Of a stretch of DNA of 51,751 nucleotides, positions 34,289-43,259 are shown in pieces. The stretch comes from an uncultured Mycoplasmatota bacterium (GTDB lineage: Bacteria > Bacillota_I > Bacilli_A > RF39 > UBA660), in NCBI GenBank assembly GCA_947571135.1, contig CANOWY010000001.1:67604-119354 (forward strand), in the 5' to 3' direction. The position numbers and the translations under genes were made by a program. Position 1 is the stretch's first letter, and each line of letters starts with the position of its first letter. The notes beneath the pieces are model-generated. The model was not told the DNA's origin. It saw nothing but the letters and a program-made list of their open reading frames with translations, and did no database searches.

Positions 34289-36445
34289 ATGTTTGATAAT
34301 TATGGAATCGAAATAGCAGGAATTTTTAAAAAAGCAGAAAAATTACGTAAAAGTTTAAAACATCCTTATGTAGGAAGTGAACACTTATTGCTAGCCATAC
34401 TAGAGAGAGAAAATGAAGTAAGTAAAAAGTTAAGATTGTATGGACTCACATTTGACATTTTTAAAAATGAACTTATTAACGTTGTAGGAAAATCAAACAA
34501 AGATACAGATTTTATCTTATATACACCATTGCTAAAAAGGATTATTGAAAATGCTACAAATGATGCATCTGAAAATAACAAAGGAAAAGTAACAGAGAGG
34601 CATTTATTTATCGCAATGCTAGAAGAAGGAGAAGGTATTGCTATTCGTATTATGCTAAGTTTAGACTTAGATTTAGATAGTATTTATGAAGATTTAAAAT
34701 TTAGTTTGGTAGGAAATAAAAATAGTAAATTAGAAATTATGGAAATTGGGATAAACTTAAATAAAAATGTTAATGAAGGAGAAACCGTAATAGGAAGAGA
34801 AGAAGAAATAAATTTGGTAATTGAATCTTTACTTCGTAAGAAAAAAAGCAATCCTTTGCTAATAGGACGTGCAGGTGTTGGAAAAACTGCTATTGTAGAA
34901 GAACTAGCAAGAAGAATTAATAAAAAGTTAGTTCCTAATGAACTTTTAAATAAAACTATTGTAATGTTAGAAATGGGTTCATTAGTATCTGGAACAAAGT
35001 ATCGTGGGGAGTTTGAAGAAAGATTAACAAAAATTATTAAAGAAGTAATAGAAGATCAAAATATTATTCTTTTTATCGATGAAATACACACTATGTTAAA
35101 TGCTGGTGGAGCAGAAGGTGCTATTAATGCATCGGACATATTAAAACCATATCTTGCTAGAGGAGATATCAAATGTATTGGGGCTACTACAACGGAAGAA
35201 TACTATAATTCTATATATAAAGACAAAGCCTTAGAAAGACGTTTCTATTCTATTCAAATAGAAGAACCAGATAAAGAAAAAACGGAACACATCTTACTAG
35301 GAATAAAAGAAGAATATGAAGCACATCATCATTTAAAAATAAGTGAAGAAAACATAAAAGACATCGTTGAACTAGCAGACAAGTATATTAAAAATAAAAG
35401 TAATCCAGATAAATCAATTGATCTTTTAGACATGGTTTGTGCAAGGCAAAAACTAAAAGGCCTATCCTTTAAAGAACTTGACAAATTAACCAAAAAAATA
35501 AAACAAGTAGAAAAAGAAAAAGAAGAAGCCATCAAAAGAAATGATTATGATATTGCAATGCGTTACAAAGAACAAGAAAATCTTTTAAAATTACAATTAG
35601 AAAAACTTTCTAAAGTAAAAAATAATAATATTACCAAAAAAGATATTTTAGAAACATTAGAAAAGAAAACTAATATTCCTCTCCTTGAAAATAAAAAAGA
35701 ACTATACAAAAAAATAAAAACCAATTTACAAAAAAATATTTTAGGACAAGAAAAAGCAATAAATAAAATACTTAGCAATCTTTGGTTAAAATTTAACAAT
35801 GATACAAAACCGTTAGCCTTGTTATTAAATGGACCAAGTGGAGTAGGAAAAACAGAAACTGTAAAGTGGATATCCCAAAGCATAAAGAAAAGCAAACTGA
35901 TTCGTCTTGATATGAGCGAATATAATCTTGATACATCAGTAAATAAATTAATTGGTGTCAGTGCTGGATATGTTGGATATGAAGATTCTTTCATTTTTCG
36001 TAGTGTTTTAGACAATCCTTATTCGATTATTTTAGTTGATGAAATAGAAAAAGCGCATCCTAGAGTACTCAATATATTCTTACAAATTATGGATGAAGGA
36101 TTTGTTACCAGTGCAAAAGGAGAAAAAATTGATTTTAGTAAAACCATGATTTTTATGACAAGTAATGTAATATCTAATAACAGCGTTGGTTTTATGAATA
36201 AAGAAAATAATACATTAAATGAAAACTTTAGTAAGGAATTTTTAGGTAGATTTACAGATGTCGTGACTTTCGAATATTTAAATGAACACATTTTAAAAGA
36301 ATACACAAAAAAGAATTTAACAAACAAAAAAATAAAATTTGAAAAAATTAAAAAAGAAGCAGAATGTGAAAAGTTCGGCCTTCGTAACTTAAAAAATTTA
36401 ATCGAAAAATACAATAATGAAATTGATATTGAAATTCCACTTTGA
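34289..36445 (+). CDS. clpC: Clp-family AAA+ ATPase, ClpC-like, short C-terminus
   Basis: Unfolds proteins and passes them to ClpP. 718 residues against about 810 for ClpC. Two N-terminal Clp repeats at 1-145 (HPYVGSEHLLLAIL and TERHLFIAML); first AAA domain with Walker A GRAGVGKT at 193-200 and Walker B ILFIDEIH; middle region with a UVR-like coiled coil (DYDIAMRYKEQENLLKLQ); second AAA domain with GPSGVGKT near 514-521 and DEIEKAHP. The loop NSVGFM carries a VGF tripeptide of the type that docks ClpP. The C-terminal small domain is shortened after FLGRFTDVV. No ctsR or mcsAB genes adjoin it. AGGAGG start. clpP is 32 kb away. Confidence 0.88.
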   Translation: MFDNYGIEIAGIFKKAEKLRKSLKHPYVGSEHLLLAILERENEVSKKLRLYGLTFDIFKNELINVVGKSNKDTDFILYTPLLKRIIENATNDASENNKGKVTERHLFIAMLEEGEGIAIRIMLSLDLDLDSIYEDLKFSLVGNKNSKLEIMEIGINLNKNVNEGETVIGREEEINLVIESLLRKKKSNPLLIGRAGVGKTAIVEELARRINKKLVPNELLNKTIVMLEMGSLVSGTKYRGEFEERLTKIIKEVIEDQNIILFIDEIHTMLNAGGAEGAINASDILKPYLARGDIKCIGATTTEEYYNSIYKDKALERRFYSIQIEEPDKEKTEHILLGIKEEYEAHHHLKISEENIKDIVELADKYIKNKSNPDKSIDLLDMVCARQKLKGLSFKELDKLTKKIKQVEKEKEEAIKRNDYDIAMRYKEQENLLKLQLEKLSKVKNNNITKKDILETLEKKTNIPLLENKKELYKKIKTNLQKNILGQEKAINKILSNLWLKFNNDTKPLALLLNGPSGVGKTETVKWISQSIKKSKLIRLDMSEYNLDTSVNKLIGVSAGYVGYEDSFIFRSVLDNPYSIILVDEIEKAHPRVLNIFLQIMDEGFVTSAKGEKIDFSKTMIFMTSNVISNNSVGFMNKENNTLNENFSKEFLGRFTDVVTFEYLNEHILKEYTKKNLTNKKIKFEKIKKEAECEKFGLRNLKNLIEKYNNEIDIEIPL

Positions 36446-36535
36446 GTTATGTTATTATGAATAAGTAATAAGTTGATTGCAATTTAGGATTATTACATTT
36501 TCTTATTTATGGTCAAAGCATAAATAATTTTTTAA

Positions 36536-36568
36536 AAATAGTTTAGGACGCTTTCTAAACTATTTTTT
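36536..36568 (+). terminator. intrinsic terminator of clpC
   Basis: AAATAGTTTAG (36536-36546) pairs perfectly with CTAAACTATTT (36555-36565), 8-nt loop, T6 overlapping the stem end. The 90 nt between clpC and this stem hold nothing recognised. Confidence 0.85.
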
Positions 36569-36644
36569 CTATTTTCTAAGAAAAAACATAGATTGTGTGG
36601 TATACTTTTAAATATAAAAAACAGGTTGGAAAGTGGTGATACAT

Positions 36645-38042
36645 TTGACAAGAACAAGATTTGCAATGTGCCCTCGAAAAAAAATGGATATAGAAGATTT
36701 ACGAAATGCGTTATTTTCTTATTTAATTGCCAAGAAAGAAGACGGAGAATTTATATTACGAATTGATGATGCCAATCAAAACTTATATAGTTTAGAAGCA
36801 GAAGAATCTATTTATACTCTCTTAAGTTGCTTTGGTCTTACTTATGATGAAGGTCCAAAAAAAGAAGTAGAAAACGTCTCTTATATTCAAAGCGAACGTT
36901 TGCCAATTTATAAATCTTACGCAGAAAAATTAGTAAAAAGAGGCAAAGCCTATTATTGCTTTTGCACAAAAGAAGAACTAAATAGAAAAAGACTAGAAGC
37001 CAGTGAAGAAAAAACTTCATATCTTTACGATAGAGCCTGTCGTAATTTTCCCAAAGACGAAGCAAATCGAAAAATTCTATTAGGAGAAAAATATGTTATT
37101 CGTGAGGCAATGCCTGAAATGGGTCAAACGAGTTTCAGGGATTTAGTTTATGGGGATATTACTGTACTTAATGAAAACTTAGAAGACCACATTTTAATAA
37201 AAAACGATGGAACTCCTACCTATAACTTTGCCAATGTTTTAGATGATGCTCTTTTTAATATCACACACGTAATCAGTAGTACCAAATTTTTAACCAGTAC
37301 TCCAAAATATCTTTTACTTTATGAAGATTTAGGATTTCCTCTTCCAGAATTTATTCATATTCCAGAAATACTGACAGATAAAAAAGATATATTGATCGAT
37401 TTATTAGATCAAGGTTTTATACCTAGTGCCATTTTGAATTATATATCCTTTTTAGGGTGGAATCCAAAAAATACAAAAGAATTTTTTACATTAGAAGAAT
37501 TAATAAGAGAATTCAAAATAGAAAATATAGGAAAAAGACCATCTCATTTTGACATAAAGAAATTAGAATGGTTCAATCGTCATTATATAAAAGAAATGGA
37601 AGAAAATGAATATATAAACTTTGTTCGTCCTTATTTGGAAAAATTTTATAATGTGGAAGGAAAAGATGAAGCGTGGATTCATCATTTACTTATGGTAAAT
37701 AAAAATCGTTTGAACTTTGCCTCTGAAATTGCCCTAACTGCCCATATGTTTTTTACAACAGAGATTGATTTAGATGAAGAGAGTATTGCCTTTCTAAAGA
37801 GTGATAGTAATATTGAAAATACTTTAAGAATATTTAAAAGTGAAGTAGAAAAAACAACTTCTTGGAGTTTAGAAAATGTAAAAGAAATCCTAAAATATGT
37901 AGAAGAAGAAAGTGGCATTTCAGGTAAACTTCTTTATATGTCAATTCGTATCGCTACAACAGGAAGTATGCGTGGTCCTAACTTAATGGATTGTTTGTAT
38001 TTATTAGGACGTGAAACTATTTTAGAAAGATTAGGGGAATAA
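36645..38042 (+). CDS. glutamyl-tRNA synthetase homologue lacking HIGH and KMSKS motifs
   Basis: About 465 residues from the TTG at 36645 (GGTGAT upstream, giving MTRTRFAMCP). It aligns with GluRS along its whole length: NALFSYLIAKKEDGEFILRI, YIQSERLPIYKSYAEKL, AYYCFCTKEEL, DGTPTYNFANVLDDALFNIT, LNYISFLGWNP and the ending RIATTGSMRGPNLMDCLYLL. But PSPTGxLHIG is CPRKKMDIED here (His to Asp), RGEDHxxNTPKQ is SSTKFLTSTPKY, and the KLSKR loop is deleted (LTDKKDILIDLLDQG). ATP activation of glutamate is therefore unlikely. It holds the gltX position before cysS. A true gltX may be elsewhere. Binding or regulatory roles are possible; the frame is intact, so it is not a plain pseudogene. Confidence 0.85.
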   Translation: MTRTRFAMCPRKKMDIEDLRNALFSYLIAKKEDGEFILRIDDANQNLYSLEAEESIYTLLSCFGLTYDEGPKKEVENVSYIQSERLPIYKSYAEKLVKRGKAYYCFCTKEELNRKRLEASEEKTSYLYDRACRNFPKDEANRKILLGEKYVIREAMPEMGQTSFRDLVYGDITVLNENLEDHILIKNDGTPTYNFANVLDDALFNITHVISSTKFLTSTPKYLLLYEDLGFPLPEFIHIPEILTDKKDILIDLLDQGFIPSAILNYISFLGWNPKNTKEFFTLEELIREFKIENIGKRPSHFDIKKLEWFNRHYIKEMEENEYINFVRPYLEKFYNVEGKDEAWIHHLLMVNKNRLNFASEIALTAHMFFTTEIDLDEESIAFLKSDSNIENTLRIFKSEVEKTTSWSLENVKEILKYVEEESGISGKLLYMSIRIATTGSMRGPNLMDCLYLLGRETILERLGE

Positions 38043-38043
38043 T

Positions 38044-38601
38044 ATGGCATGTTTGTCCTTACATTTAGCAATCGCTAAAAAATATTTAGAGCAACATAAG
38101 AATTTAAATTATGAAGATGTTATGAAAGGGACTTTATATCCAGATGTAGTAAAAGAAGATGACAAAACACACTATACAGAAAAAAATCGTGGTAGTGATA
38201 ACGTAAGTCATGTTCGAGGGAAAGTAAATTTATACAATTTCCTAAAAGAGCATTCCAAATTAAATGACTTTGAACTAGGATGGTTTTTACATTTAGTAAC
38301 CGATTATTTATTTTTCGAAGAATGTTTTACAAAAGAATATTTGTTTAGCAAAAGTTACGAAGAATTTTGTAAGGAATTGTATCATGCCTATTATTGTGTA
38401 AATTTGTATATGGAAGAAAAATATAATGTAAATAAAGAAGATTTTAAAGAGTATCCAAGCGAGTATTATCCAGGCATTCCTTACGAAAAATGCATACTAT
38501 CAAAAGAAATGGTTGATAATTTTATTAAAAGAGTAAGTTCTATTGATTTAGAAAAATACATAGAAAAAATTAAAGACAAGAAACAAAATTGTAAACCATA
38601 A
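38044..38601 (+). CDS. zinc-dependent phospholipase C-like protein
   Basis: 185 residues, starting one base after the gltX-like stop, so coupled. The pattern of His and Asp residues (LSLHLAIAKKYL, GTLYPDVVKEDDKTHY, NVSHVRGK, LGWFLHLVTDYLF) with mostly helical content resembles the zinc-dependent phospholipase C/S1 nuclease fold family seen in Bacillota as small cytoplasmic proteins. No signal peptide. Substrate unknown; the call is from motif spacing only. Confidence 0.5.
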   Translation: MACLSLHLAIAKKYLEQHKNLNYEDVMKGTLYPDVVKEDDKTHYTEKNRGSDNVSHVRGKVNLYNFLKEHSKLNDFELGWFLHLVTDYLFFEECFTKEYLFSKSYEEFCKELYHAYYCVNLYMEEKYNVNKEDFKEYPSEYYPGIPYEKCILSKEMVDNFIKRVSSIDLEKYIEKIKDKKQNCKP

Positions 38602-38761
38602 AAAGGAAAATTTAAATGACAATGTATGTATAGTAAATATAACAAGAATAAAAAAAGGGAGACATTCTGTACTTTCTAAAGAAAATGCTTTAAACTATAG
38701 GTATGTAGAGAAAGAAAAAAAGAACTTTCTTTCTAACAAATAAAAAAGAGAGGACATGTTT
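38602..38761 (+). other. intergenic region upstream of cysS
   Basis: 160 bp. A stem AGAAAG/CTTTCT near 38710-38733 can form, but neither the T-box sequence (GGGTGGNACC type) nor a terminator with a T tract is present. Promoter not identified. Confidence 0.3.
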
Positions 38762-40072
38762 ATGAAAATATTTAATACATTAACAAACAAATTAGAAGAA
38801 TTTACACCGATTACACCTGGTGTTGTGAATATGTATGTATGTGGTCCAACAGTTTACAATTTTGCTCATGTTGGGAATATGTATCCAGTTATTGTTTTTG
38901 ATATGGTATATCGCTATTTAAAATACGCGGGATATCAAGTAAATTATGCATCAAATTTCACTGATGTCGATGATAAAATAATTAAGGCTGCAATAGAACT
39001 ATCTGTAACAGAAAAAGAAATTACAGATAAATTTATTAAGGCTTATTTAGAAGAATTAGAGGGCCTAAACTGTTTATCTATTGATTATCGCCCACGTGTA
39101 ACAGAAACGATGAATAGTATTATTGATTTTATTTCTCTATTACTTGAGAAAGATTATGCATACAAAAGTGGTGATGATGTATATTTTCGAGTAACTAAAG
39201 TAAAAGATTACGGTTGCTTATCAAAACAAAATCTAGAAGCATTAGATTACGGAAAGCGAATTGATGTTGCGGAAGAAAAAGAAAATCCTTTTGATTTTGT
39301 ACTTTGGAAGAAGACAAATGAAGGCATTACATGGGAAGCCCCTTTTGGAACTGGTAGACCTGGTTGGCATACTGAATGTGTTGTCATGATTCATGATATA
39401 TTTAAAGGAAAAATAGATATTCATGGCGGCGGAGTTGATTTGAAATTTCCACACCATGAAAATGAAATGGCTCAAAGTAAAGCAGCATGGGATCATAATC
39501 TTGCCAATTATTGGATGCACAATGGTCACATTATGGTGGAAGGAGAAAAAATGAGTAAAAGCCTAAACAACTTTATCCTAGCAAAAGACTTAAGAAAAGA
39601 ATATCCCAGTAACGTTATAAGACTTGCTTTTTTAAAAAACCAGTATCGTGCTCCCCTTGATTTAACAAAGACAACATTTTTAGAATGTGTAACTATTAAT
39701 GATAAGATAAACAATGTTTTAAAACAAGCAAATATTAACATTCAAATGCAAAATATTGCAGTAGGGAACCTTACAAAAGATGAACGTATTAATGAGATTA
39801 TGGATGATGACTTTAATACTCCAAACTTAATCACTTATCTTTTGGAATTAGTAAAAGAATTAAATACCAGTATTCGAAATCATTCAGAAATTGGAGAAAC
39901 GTATGATAAAATTCAATTAATTAATTCTATATTGGGTCTGGATTATCAACTAAAAGAATTTACACAACAGGACAAAGAGATGTACCAAAGTTGGTTAGAG
40001 GCTCGTAATATTAAAGATTTTACCAAGGCAGACGAATTAAGAGAAAAACTAACAGAGTTAAATATTTTATAA
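38762..40072 (+). CDS. cysS: cysteinyl-tRNA synthetase
   Basis: Charges tRNA-Cys. 436 residues from the second ATG (38762), 8 nt after AGAGGA; the first ATG six bases earlier is too close. HIGH motif as FAHVGNMYP, zinc ligands in MYVCGPTVYN, GWHTECVVM and FPHHENEMAQS, and an intact GEKMSKSLNNF. The C-terminal end has the short anticodon-binding part (FTKADELREKL). Somewhat shorter than the usual 465. In contrast to the gltX-like gene upstream, all catalytic motifs are intact. Confidence 0.97.
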   Translation: MKIFNTLTNKLEEFTPITPGVVNMYVCGPTVYNFAHVGNMYPVIVFDMVYRYLKYAGYQVNYASNFTDVDDKIIKAAIELSVTEKEITDKFIKAYLEELEGLNCLSIDYRPRVTETMNSIIDFISLLLEKDYAYKSGDDVYFRVTKVKDYGCLSKQNLEALDYGKRIDVAEEKENPFDFVLWKKTNEGITWEAPFGTGRPGWHTECVVMIHDIFKGKIDIHGGGVDLKFPHHENEMAQSKAAWDHNLANYWMHNGHIMVEGEKMSKSLNNFILAKDLRKEYPSNVIRLAFLKNQYRAPLDLTKTTFLECVTINDKINNVLKQANINIQMQNIAVGNLTKDERINEIMDDDFNTPNLITYLLELVKELNTSIRNHSEIGETYDKIQLINSILGLDYQLKEFTQQDKEMYQSWLEARNIKDFTKADELREKLTELNIL

Positions 40073-40083
40073 GAGGTTAGATT

Positions 40084-40758
40084 ATGGATATAATTATTTT
40101 AATACTTATGCTTATTATACCTGCAATTGCCCAAGTTTTAATTTCTTCAAGTTATAGTAAATATAAGAATATAGAAAACAAAAAAAACATTACAGGATTT
40201 GAAGTGGCAAGAAAAATATTAGACCAAAACGATTTAAAAGATATATACATAGTAGAAACAACAGGAAATTTAACTGACCATTACGATCCTAAAAGAAAAG
40301 TAGTAAGATTATCAAAAGAAATTTATCATGGAACTAGTGTTGCGTCTTTATCTGTTGCAGCGCATGAGTGTGGACACGCTATTCAAGATAAAATAGGATA
40401 TACTTACATGCGTTTAAGAAGTTTAATATTCCCGGTAGTACATTTTGCGACAGGGGTATCTTATTTTGTTATTTTTCTTGGATTACTAATGGAATCTTTA
40501 GATATAATTTGGTTAGGAATCTTACTAGTGGGAACAGGACTTATATTTCAACTTGTAACGCTGCCAGTAGAACTTGACGCTAGTAAAAGAGCCAAAAAAG
40601 AAATTGAAAAACTAAAATTAACAACAGAAGAAGAACAAGTTGGTGTATCTAAAATGCTAAACGCTGCGGCTTCTACTTATCTTGCAGGAGTACTTTCTAG
40701 TGCTTTAGAAATTTTAAGGTTAATTATGATTTTTGGGAATAATAATGATAGAAGGTAA
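40084..40758 (+). CDS. membrane zinc metallopeptidase, YugP-like
   Basis: 224 residues. N-terminal membrane helix (IIILILMLIIPAIAQVLI), then GFEVARKILD, GNLTDHYDPKRKVVRLS and VAAHECGHAIQD with the HExxH zinc motif; two central helices (FPVVHFATGVSYFVIFLGLL and the next segment) and ELDASKRAKKEI. This is the neutral zinc peptidase family typified by B. subtilis YugP, function not settled. 12 bp after cysS and probably cotranscribed. Confidence 0.88.
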   Translation: MDIIILILMLIIPAIAQVLISSSYSKYKNIENKKNITGFEVARKILDQNDLKDIYIVETTGNLTDHYDPKRKVVRLSKEIYHGTSVASLSVAAHECGHAIQDKIGYTYMRLRSLIFPVVHFATGVSYFVIFLGLLMESLDIIWLGILLVGTGLIFQLVTLPVELDASKRAKKEIEKLKLTTEEEQVGVSKMLNAAASTYLAGVLSSALEILRLIMIFGNNNDRR

Positions 40759-40772
40759 TACTTCTTTTTTTT
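40750..40772 (+). terminator. intrinsic terminator
   Basis: AGAAG (40750-40754) pairs with CTTCT (40761-40765), 6-nt loop, followed by T7-8. It overlaps the stop of the zinc peptidase gene. Confidence 0.65.
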
Positions 40773-40800
40773 AAAATAATAAAAGAAAGGTGAAACAAAA

Positions 40801-41565
40801 ATGAAAGCATTAATAACGGGAGCAAGTAGTGGAATAGGAAGAGACATGGCGTACTATCTAGCAGAACTTGGTATTGATTTAATATTGGTTGCTAGAAGAA
40901 AAGAAAGATTAGAAGAAATAAAAAGAAATGTTAAAGTGAAAGTACATATTATTTCTATGGATTTACTAAAAGAGGGAAACGTATTTAAATTACATGAATC
41001 AGTCCAAAAAGAAGACGTTGCTATAGTAATTAACAATGCTGGTTTTGGATTATTTGGAATGTTTTCGAAAACAGATCTACGACGTGAACTTGAAATGATA
41101 GACCTTAATATTAAGACTTATCATATACTTACAAAATTATTTCTAAAAGATTTTATAGAAAAAGATAAAGGATACATTTTAAATGTATGTTCCAGTGCTG
41201 GATTTTTAGTAGGACCAAGGCTAAATACCTATTATGCTACTAAAAATTATATAACGAAACTGACCATGGGAATCTATGAAGAATTAAAACACCAACATAG
41301 CCATGTACACATAAGTTGTTTATGCCCTGGACCTGTTTCAACGGAATTTAACCAAGTCGCACATGGAATATTTAGCCTTAAAGAAATGCCTAGTCAAAAA
41401 GTAGCCAAATATGCAATTGATAAAATGTTTCGTAATAAATTAATCATTGTTCCTGGTTGGAGTGTAAAACTAGGCTTATTCTTAAATCGTTTGATTCCAT
41501 GGAAACTTTCGATGGCCATTACTTATCAAATTCAAAAACGCAAATGTCCAGAAGAAAAATACTAA
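40801..41565 (+). CDS. short-chain dehydrogenase/reductase
   Basis: 254 residues. NAD(P)-binding ITGASSGIGRDMA at the N-terminus, Arg after the second strand (VARRKERL) suggesting NADP, INNAGFGLFG, catalytic Ser in NVCSSAG and the YYATKNY catalytic Tyr-Lys pair, then CLCPGPVSTEF. The C-terminal extension (GWSVKLGLFLNRLIPWKLSM) resembles the DltE/YqjQ subgroup. Substrate unknown. AAAGGTGA start site. Confidence 0.9.
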   Translation: MKALITGASSGIGRDMAYYLAELGIDLILVARRKERLEEIKRNVKVKVHIISMDLLKEGNVFKLHESVQKEDVAIVINNAGFGLFGMFSKTDLRRELEMIDLNIKTYHILTKLFLKDFIEKDKGYILNVCSSAGFLVGPRLNTYYATKNYITKLTMGIYEELKHQHSHVHISCLCPGPVSTEFNQVAHGIFSLKEMPSQKVAKYAIDKMFRNKLIIVPGWSVKLGLFLNRLIPWKLSMAITYQIQKRKCPEEKY

Positions 41566-41596
41566 TTTTATGTTATACTTATTATAGGTGGTACAT

Positions 41597-42781
41597 ATGC
41601 AAAAGTTGAAAGATAACAAAAGTTTTTGTTTACTATTTTTTCTAGCATTATTCGGTTTTTCTATAGGTCTATTTGATAACTACCGTGAATTATGGATGAA
41701 TACCAATAACTTATCTACTACAACTATAAGCCATGTCATAAGTATTTCCTACATTGTAACAGTTTTTGTACTATTCTTTTTCACAGTGAAAGTCTCCACA
41801 AATAAATTAAAGTGGGGAATTTGTATTACCCTTGCCTTAAATATGATGACAGGAACGGCTTTAATTTGCTTAAATAATTCAGACCATGCTTTTTTAATAA
41901 AATTTTTAATGTTTTTTAATATCGCATTTAGCCAATTAATACTTGCTAGCGTCTACCCTTTAATGATGCATATAAAAAAAGATGATGTTTTATACACTAA
42001 AAAAAGTTTTGTAGAATCATTATTTAGTAAACTAGGATTTCTACTTGTGGCTATAATACTTGGAAAAACTATTTTTCATACTTTAATTGATTATAATATT
42101 TGTCTGTTGCTTTCTATTATTTTTAATTTTTTATCCTTAATTGTCTTATTATTTTTACAAATGGATACTAAAAAAGAAGAAATATTTAATATGAAAAAAA
42201 CAGTTCAGTATTTTAATAATAACAAAGTATTATACTTTTTCTTATTTGTAAACTTTTTAGGAGATATGATTTGGGGTGCCATTTTAGGAATGCCTATGTT
42301 ACTTCTTACTGAAAATCTACATTTCTCTTCTAATTTTGCTAGTTTCTTTATTTTAGGTTTAGGCATATGCTCGAATATTTTATCTATGCTTGTCGTAAAA
42401 TACTTTCGTTTTAAAAATGATCAGTATAACTTATTAATGAAATTTGGAATACGGGTAATTCTTTATATAGTCCTTTTCATAACAAATAGTAAACTTCTAT
42501 TTCTGATTACTTTAGTATATCTTTTCTTAACCGATTGTCCTTATAGTTTTATTTTTAGTAGTTATTTTATTAATAATATAGAAGAACAATATTCCCTATT
42601 CTTAACTACCTTAAAATATTGTAGTTCTTTACTTGGAAAAGCAATAGGTACATTTTTCTGTGGACTTGTTTTCAATCTTAAATTACGTTACTTTATTATC
42701 CCCACTCTAATCTTTAGTATTGCTCACTATATATTTGCAACCATTTTAATAAAGAAAAGAGAGAATATTATAAACAAATAA
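41597..42781 (+). CDS. MFS-like membrane transporter
   Basis: 394 residues from the ATG at 41597, which has AGGTGG upstream. About twelve hydrophobic segments in two halves, split by a charged loop (QMDTKKEEIFNMKKTVQYFN near residue 200), the layout of the major facilitator superfamily. Segment 1 has LFGFSIGLFDNYRELWM. The usual MFS motif A (GxLaDrxGrr) is not evident, so the group is uncertain and substrate is unknown. Some Phe-rich segments are unusually dense. Confidence 0.6.
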   Translation: MQKLKDNKSFCLLFFLALFGFSIGLFDNYRELWMNTNNLSTTTISHVISISYIVTVFVLFFFTVKVSTNKLKWGICITLALNMMTGTALICLNNSDHAFLIKFLMFFNIAFSQLILASVYPLMMHIKKDDVLYTKKSFVESLFSKLGFLLVAIILGKTIFHTLIDYNICLLLSIIFNFLSLIVLLFLQMDTKKEEIFNMKKTVQYFNNNKVLYFFLFVNFLGDMIWGAILGMPMLLLTENLHFSSNFASFFILGLGICSNILSMLVVKYFRFKNDQYNLLMKFGIRVILYIVLFITNSKLLFLITLVYLFLTDCPYSFIFSSYFINNIEEQYSLFLTTLKYCSSLLGKAIGTFFCGLVFNLKLRYFIIPTLIFSIAHYIFATILIKKRENIINK

Positions 42782-42847
42782 GAGAATAAATCTTGTTTTT
42801 TCTTTTATAAACGGATAAAATACATACCTAAGAAAGGAATGAGGGTT

Positions 42848-43129
42848 ATGGAAAACAAATTTGAAGAGTGCGAACAACATTATGAAAAAGTAGTCAACTA
42901 TTTTACTCGACAACATCAATTTAATTTGATGACATATGATAATTTCTTTGTAGGTTACAGTCTATTTAAAATAGGTATTCATATGGGCTTTAAAACTTCC
43001 GCTTCTATTTTATTAAATTATTTAGAAACTGCACATGTACAAACCACTACGATAGATGAATCTCAAAATGTTTTGGCTTTGCAACAATTAATGTCTACCG
43101 AATTTGAAGAATATTCTCATAAATTATAA
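42848..43129 (+). CDS. small hypothetical protein
   Basis: 93 residues from the second ATG (42848), 9 nt after AAAGGA; an ATG three codons earlier abuts that site. Soluble and helical with many His, Tyr and Gln residues (CEQHYEKVVNYFTRQHQFNL); a single mildly hydrophobic stretch GYSLFKIGIHMGF. No family recognised. Followed directly by a terminator. Confidence 0.55.
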   Translation: MENKFEECEQHYEKVVNYFTRQHQFNLMTYDNFFVGYSLFKIGIHMGFKTSASILLNYLETAHVQTTTIDESQNVLALQQLMSTEFEEYSHKL

Positions 43130-43139
43130 TAATACGAAT

Positions 43140-43163
43140 GAAACTTAATTGTTTCCTTTTTTT
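43140..43163 (+). terminator. intrinsic terminator
   Basis: GAAAC (43140-43144) pairs with GTTTC (43151-43155), 6-nt loop, then CT7. Confidence 0.65.
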
Positions 43164-43167
43164 AAAC

Positions 43168-43196
43168 TTGAAAAGCGAACAAATATATGCTATATT
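43168..43196 (+). promoter_or_regulatory. promoter of uvrA
   Basis: TTGAAA (43168-43173), 17 bp, TATATT (43191-43196). CGAAC in the spacer is one half of a Gram-positive LexA box, but the GTTCG half is missing. Confidence 0.65.
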
Positions 43197-43259
43197 AGTT
43201 TTGCAAATAAAATGCCCTATTATGTGGTAAAATAAGTAACATTAAAGGAGTGGTATGTT

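Noticed and set aside
36443..36445. Mycoplasma-like code with TGA as tryptophan, suggested by low GC and gene divergence
   Set aside because: TGA ends clpC here and the XRE gene at 49738, and TGG is used for Trp throughout. The standard code applies.
36511..36517. GGTCAAA resembling a CtsR operator near clpC
   Set aside because: Only one heptamer is present and it lies after clpC, not before it. CtsR sites are direct repeats.
38602..38755. T-box leader before cysS
   Set aside because: No T-box consensus, specifier stem or terminator/antiterminator pair could be found.
43174..43190. LexA/SOS box in the uvrA promoter
   Set aside because: CGAAC is present but the partner half GTTCG is missing.
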